Shown here piece after piece: positions 60,153 to 64,000 of a DNA stretch of 64,000 nucleotides. The notes beneath the pieces are model-generated. The model searched no databases. It saw only the letters and a list, made by a program, of their open reading frames with translations, and was not told the origin of the DNA. Source of the DNA: Dinoroseobacter sp039192165 (lineage in GTDB: Bacteria > Pseudomonadota > Alphaproteobacteria > Rhodobacterales > Rhodobacteraceae); NCBI GenBank assembly GCA_039192165.1, contig JBCCXD010000001.1:1-64000 (forward strand), given 5' to 3'. The translations under genes were made by a program, and so were the position numbers. The first letter of the stretch is position 1. Every line of letters starts with the position of its first letter.

Positions 60153-60634
60153 GCGGTGTCCTTTGGCAATTCCATCATTGCGGTGAATTCGCATTCTGCG
60201 GCCATTTCGCCGTCAACTGACGCAACGCCCCGGAATTTCCAGACCTTTACACCGGGCTTGCCGCGGGTGGTGGTGACGTTCAGGTCAAGAACATCTCCTG
60301 GCCCGACCTTCCGGCGGAATTTACAGCCGTCGATCGCCATGAAGTAGACCAGCATATCCTTATCGGCCAGATCCGCTGAATGGCCCACCATGATCGCCGC
60401 GGTCTGCGCAAGTGCCTCGATCATCAAGACACCCGGCATAACCGGTTGGCCCGGGAAGTGACCGTTAAAATGCGGTTCATTCATTGTGACGTTTTTTACC
60501 CCGTGCGCGGACGTATAGGGTTCGATCTCAAGAACCTTGTCGACCAACAGGAACGGATACCGATGTGGGATAATCCGCTGGATCAAGCCGATATCTGCGG
60601 CAAGAGCTTTGGCGGGCGCGGCGGTGTCGGACAT
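60149..60634 (-). CDS. fabZ: 3-Hydroxyacyl-ACP dehydratase FabZ
   Basis: FabZ dehydrates 3-hydroxyacyl-ACP in fatty acid synthesis and feeds the lipid A acyltransferases. The 161-residue hot-dog fold protein has IIPHRYPFLLVDKVLEIEPY, catalytic H59 in EPHFNGHFPGQPVMPGVLMI and E73. The start at 60634 follows AAGGAAC and matches the family length. It follows skp by 103 bases that hold no gene. Confidence 0.97.
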   Translation of the reverse strand: MSDTAAPAKALAADIGLIQRIIPHRYPFLLVDKVLEIEPYTSAHGVKNVTMNEPHFNGHFPGQPVMPGVLMIEALAQTAAIMVGHSADLADKDMLVYFMAIDGCKFRRKVGPGDVLDLNVTTTRGKPGVKVWKFRGVASVDGEMAAECEFTAMMELPKDTA

Positions 60635-60737
60635 GAGGTTCCTTGTCGGTTTCGTCTTTTTTCGGTGTTGCTTGGCTAGCAAGCGGACTTCTGGCTGGCA
60701 AGCCGGCACGCCATGTTTAGATCCCTACCGCCAAGTC

Positions 60738-61388
60738 TTAATTCTCGGGGGACGGCAACTCCGGCAACCCTGTTTCGCTTTCTGTGTCCTGTTGTTCTGC
60801 GCCTGGATTTGCATCTGGATTCACTGGAAAAATCGGACGCGGCGCAGGTGTTACGCGCTCTCCAAGAGCCGCATCGATAAGGGCAATTGCCTCATCGGTT
60901 ACATTGACCCGGTCATCCGACAGAAAAACCTGCCGCTGATCCAGGATGACATAAGCCCCATATTCTCCCATAAGGCTGCCAAGGACTGGCAACGCTGCGT
61001 CGAGAAATGCCCGTCGCTCTGCATCTCTGCGCTCAACGATGATGCGCGCCTTGCGGTCCTGCGCCGTTCTCACCTCAGTGACGCGCGCGTCAAACGCATC
61101 TGCGGCTTCGCGGAAGGCTTCAGGGGTCATGGCTGGGCGCTGCTCGGTCAGCGTGCGTTCCTCATTGATCAGCATTTGCTCGATACGGCGATTTTCCTCG
61201 GCCAGCGCGATGGACGCAGACTCAAGATCGTTGCTGAGCCTCAGACCAAAAACGGTCTCGGAAAAAAGCCGCTCCTGGTCGACCACAATCACGTGCGACT
61301 GCACTGTTGCGCGGTCCTGCGCTGACACAATCTGCCCGGCCGCGAAAGACGTCAGGATCAGCAGCAGGGAGCAAAGGCGCAGGCTCAT
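60738..61388 (-). CDS. OmpH/Skp-like periplasmic chaperone
   Basis: Skp-like chaperones hold unfolded outer membrane proteins. The 216-residue protein has a signal peptide (about residues 1–23, cut after VSA), then IVVDQERLFSETVFGLRLSN, a long charged coiled coil (about 45–130) and the strand AYVILDQRQVFLSDDRVNVT. The proline-rich acidic tail is unusual compared with enteric Skp. It starts 4 bases after the bamA stop, in the usual bamA–skp order. Confidence 0.92.
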   Translation of the reverse strand: MSLRLCSLLLILTSFAAGQIVSAQDRATVQSHVIVVDQERLFSETVFGLRLSNDLESASIALAEENRRIEQMLINEERTLTEQRPAMTPEAFREAADAFDARVTEVRTAQDRKARIIVERRDAERRAFLDAALPVLGSLMGEYGAYVILDQRQVFLSDDRVNVTDEAIALIDAALGERVTPAPRPIFPVNPDANPGAEQQDTESETGLPELPSPEN

Positions 61389-61392
61389 GGCT

Positions 61393-63717
61393 CTAGAAGT
61401 TTGTGGACAAGGTCAGGTCGAATGTTCGGGTAAGGTCGTAGTCTTCCGCTTGGATCGCGTTGGCGAAGTTGAACCTCAGCGGGCCAAGAGCCGTATCCCA
61501 GAAGACAGAAATACCAACAGACGATCGGACGATCAGGTCGTCATCAACGGGCACGCCGTTAAATCCGTCGGTATCCTCCAGGTCCCACACCGAGCCTGTG
61601 TCCCAGAACAGGCCGAAATCGATCCCGTATTCCTCCGGAAGACCGACCGGGAACCGCGTCTCGACACGGACCGCAAAATACTTGTTGCCGCCAAGCGCGT
61701 CTTCGTTCGGTGCAGCAAGATCCCGTGGACCAACACCGAAAGATGAGAAGCCGCGCAACTGGGATGATCCAAGAAAGAACCGCGACGGTGTGCGCGCACC
61801 ATCCCCGGAAATGGGATTGATGATTCCGCCTTCGATGACGCCGCGCAGGATAATGTCTTCGCTTAGAAACGAGCGCTCGCCAAGAGCACTCGCCTCGGTG
61901 CGCAGAAATGTATTATCCCCGCCGATCCCTTCAATCGACTGGCCAAAGCGCAAGCGCACGCCGGCTGTGGGGTCTAGTCCGCGACCACGCGTGCTGTAGG
62001 TGTAGGTGTAGCCAAGGATCAGGCCTTCGTCAGTTCCCTGTTCTCGGATCAGAATAGGTGAGGAGTCTTCATTACTCAGGTCTGAAAGCTCAATGCTCGA
62101 ATAACCAACACGTGTGTTCAGAGTTCCGTTTTCGCTGACCGGGAAAGTAAGCCCGAAATTAATGCCGGTATCGCGCACGTCGAAGTCTCGGTTGGAGCTG
62201 TCGGATTGCGTAAAGCCGATGTCGAAACTGAACGCCAGATCGCGCTCCAGAAAGGACGGCTCAATAAACGCGAAGGTCAGCGTTTGGTCGCCGTCCGTGC
62301 CGTTCCAGTTGAGGGCAACTGTCTGACCACGGCCCAAGAAGTTGCGTTCGACGAGCGAAATCAGCAGACCAATCCCGTCATCAACCGAGTAGCTGCCGCC
62401 AAGGTTGAGCGATCCGGTAGAGCCCTCTTCGACATCAACATCGACGATAACGGAGTTTTCGCTTGATCCCGGGCGGGTATCTACCTCCACGTCTTCAAAC
62501 AACCCAAGGGCCCGGATACGTTCGGCCGACCGCTGGATTTCCCGCGGATTGAAGGGGTCTCCTTCTGCGATCAGAAACTCACGGCGGATCACTCTGTCGA
62601 TAGTGGTTGCATTGCCCTCAATATCGATACGCTCGACGAAGATACGTGGACCTTCCTCGACCACAAATTCCACATCCAGTGTGCCTTCAGCATCATTGCG
62701 CGTGACGCGGGGGGTCACCCGCAGAAAATTTTCGCCCGCGTCCAGAGCAACCCGCTCCATCCGGTCGATATTCCGATCAACGATCAATGGCGAATAGACT
62801 TCGCCAACCTCGATATCGAGCGCACTTGCATAGTCCGCGATATCAATGCCGCCAACCGTGGTCGACGCCGTAACATCACCAAAGGAAAACTGCTGCCCCT
62901 CTCGTACATTGAACGTCAGAAAGACTGCATCACGCTCCTGGCTCAACTGTGGGGAAACAGACAATACTTCAAAATCGGTGTACCCGCGCGCCTGATAAAA
63001 ATCTGTCAGAAGCTGGCGGTCAAATTCAACGCGATCCTCGATAAACGTATCACCCTGAACGAACTGCCTGAACAAACCGGCCTGCTTGGTATCCAATACG
63101 CGGCGAAGCCGTCGGTCAGAGTAGGCCTGGTTGCCCACAAAGCTAATCCGCTCATTTTCGACGACGCTTGCCTCTGTGACCTCAAAAACAAGATCGACGC
63201 GATTGTCGCTTTGGCGGATAATCTTCGGGGTCACTGTCGCGGCAATACGGCCGGCCTGACGATAGGCATCGGTGAGGGTTTCGGCATCTTCAATTGCTTG
63301 CGCGGGCGTATAGACCTCGCGCGGGCTGCTGGAGACCAGCTCCAGAAGGATTTCATCGTCGAGGCTGCGATTGCCTTCGATGTTCACCCGGTTGATCGTC
63401 GGAAATTCGCGGACATTGATCAACAGAGTGTTGCCGCGCGGTAAGATCTCTACATCCTCAAACAACCCGGAGCTTTGAATGCGTTGAAATGCATCGTTCA
63501 ATTGACCGGAGGAGACAGGCTCATTGGTCGGAATTCGGGCGAAGCTGAGGATCGTCGCATCGTCGATACGGAGGTTTCCGTTCACGTCGACCTGCGAAAA
63601 CCGAAAATCCTGAGCATGGGCCACATTTGGCTGTGAGGTGAATATCAAACCGCTAAGTATTGCGATTGCTGCGATCCGGGCGCATACACGCCACCCGCTG
63701 AATGCCCGCCTACCCAT
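61393..63717 (-). CDS. bamA: Outer membrane assembly factor BamA
   Basis: BamA inserts beta-barrel proteins into the outer membrane. The 774-residue protein has a signal peptide (cut near VAHAQ) and five POTRA repeats (from FRFSQVDVNGNLRIDDATIL to about residue 420). The C-terminal 16-strand barrel contains the RGF motif (LRGFSSFGVGPRDL) and ends in a phenylalanine (LTLSTNF), the usual barrel signal. Length is normal. A TTGACA −35-like element lies upstream on the minus strand at 63771–63776. Confidence 0.96.
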   Translation of the reverse strand: MGRRAFSGWRVCARIAAIAILSGLIFTSQPNVAHAQDFRFSQVDVNGNLRIDDATILSFARIPTNEPVSSGQLNDAFQRIQSSGLFEDVEILPRGNTLLINVREFPTINRVNIEGNRSLDDEILLELVSSSPREVYTPAQAIEDAETLTDAYRQAGRIAATVTPKIIRQSDNRVDLVFEVTEASVVENERISFVGNQAYSDRRLRRVLDTKQAGLFRQFVQGDTFIEDRVEFDRQLLTDFYQARGYTDFEVLSVSPQLSQERDAVFLTFNVREGQQFSFGDVTASTTVGGIDIADYASALDIEVGEVYSPLIVDRNIDRMERVALDAGENFLRVTPRVTRNDAEGTLDVEFVVEEGPRIFVERIDIEGNATTIDRVIRREFLIAEGDPFNPREIQRSAERIRALGLFEDVEVDTRPGSSENSVIVDVDVEEGSTGSLNLGGSYSVDDGIGLLISLVERNFLGRGQTVALNWNGTDGDQTLTFAFIEPSFLERDLAFSFDIGFTQSDSSNRDFDVRDTGINFGLTFPVSENGTLNTRVGYSSIELSDLSNEDSSPILIREQGTDEGLILGYTYTYSTRGRGLDPTAGVRLRFGQSIEGIGGDNTFLRTEASALGERSFLSEDIILRGVIEGGIINPISGDGARTPSRFFLGSSQLRGFSSFGVGPRDLAAPNEDALGGNKYFAVRVETRFPVGLPEEYGIDFGLFWDTGSVWDLEDTDGFNGVPVDDDLIVRSSVGISVFWDTALGPLRFNFANAIQAEDYDLTRTFDLTLSTNF

Positions 63718-63838
63718 AGAATCTGCCCCGGTATTTGCCTGTAAGCCTCCCTACCGAGAATGGGACGTTTTGTCAAAACGAGGAAAGGCCCGTGCGGCGG
63801 AGCGCGCGGACCTTGCAGCTACCCAAAAATGTACAGGA

Positions 63839-63979
63839 TTAAAGCGAGTGATGAAGCAGTGTTACCACTGTCACAGCCGCCGTTACCGCACCACTGATCG
63901 CAACAGCAACAAGAAAGCTGTCGCCGAACACACTTACGACCGTACGAACGCCCTTCCAGCTATTTTGAACCAGTTCCAT
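63839..63979 (-). CDS. 46-residue single-span membrane protein
   Basis: On the minus strand the frame encodes MELVQNSWKGVRTVVSVFGD, then SFLVAVAISGAVTAAVTVVT and LLHHSL. It has a short polar N-terminus, one membrane segment (about residues 21–41) and a short basic tail. GGAGG lies 5 bases before the ATG; an in-frame ATG 12 bases further upstream (63991) is possible, and the frame is open to the window edge, so a longer protein cannot be excluded. It lies upstream of bamA on the same strand, with 121 bases between. No family recognised. Confidence 0.6.
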   Translation of the reverse strand: MELVQNSWKGVRTVVSVFGDSFLVAVAISGAVTAAVTVVTLLHHSL

Positions 63980-64000
63980 TGCATCCTCCATGACACTGTC

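Overview
The window looks like a contiguous chromosomal piece of an alphaproteobacterium of the Rhodobacteraceae (Roseobacter-type). The evidence is the CtrA–SciP cell-cycle pair, a LexA box of the alphaproteobacterial GAAC-N7-GAAC type, a bamA–skp–fabZ–lpxA–lpxI–lpxB cluster using LpxI, long PstC/PstA proteins, class II DAHP synthase, and GC-rich coding sequence with many 4-base ATGA-type overlaps. No rRNA, tRNA, CRISPR array, transposase or prophage was seen. Most of the window is stable core genome with small accessory insertions.

Layout. 1–6764: 3' part of mfd, then a convergent group (Bcr/CflA-type exporter, FrnE-like DsbA protein, acyl-CoA ligase). 6821–9709: XRE–cupin regulator, a perfect 16-bp palindrome, an HpaI-type aldolase and an HpsN-like histidinol-dehydrogenase-family enzyme. 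9742–11978: an apparently less GC-rich stretch with a hypothetical gene, an aroQ–luxR operon behind overlapping ATAAT palindromes, and a hairpin-rich gap. 11979–13864: rpsB–tsf with promoter and a structured leader. 13924–16093: cupin, psuK and psuG (pseudouridine breakdown). 16173–24015: DUF502 protein, YejA-like binding protein, a candidate small RNA, 3-hydroxybutyrate dehydrogenase plus patatin, a secreted protein and a frameshifted M19 dipeptidase. 24187–31530: the complete phosphate regulon phoR–pstSCAB–phoU–phoB with a three-unit Pho box. 31707–38857: housekeeping and regulatory genes (gamma carbonic anhydrase, gmk, yicC, PAS protein, DAHP synthase, GlxA-type regulator, sugar dehydrogenase). 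39069–45195: a branched-chain amino acid ABC transporter operon carrying the scar of a tandem duplication. 45254–50262: NifU-like protein, hisI, thiE-like gene, trmJ, ctaA, M32 carboxypeptidase. 50261–54885: a 40-residue membrane protein with its own SOS box and terminator, then recG and ligA. 54949–56109: ctrA and sciP. 56235–63717: mnmA and the outer-membrane/lipid A cluster. 63839–63979: a 46-residue membrane protein.

The most interesting items are (i) the SOS-controlled 40-residue single-span membrane protein at 50427–50549, which resembles SidA-type SOS division inhibitors in layout; (ii) a well-formed orphan small RNA at about 19300–19375 with promoter, two hairpins and a T8 tail; (iii) the duplication scar inside the liv operon; (iv) the XRE–cupin/aldolase/HpsN-like module with its palindromic operator; and (v) the aroQ–luxR pair with an unusual autoinducer-binding pocket. 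Everything here was read by eye from the sequence; no database search was run.
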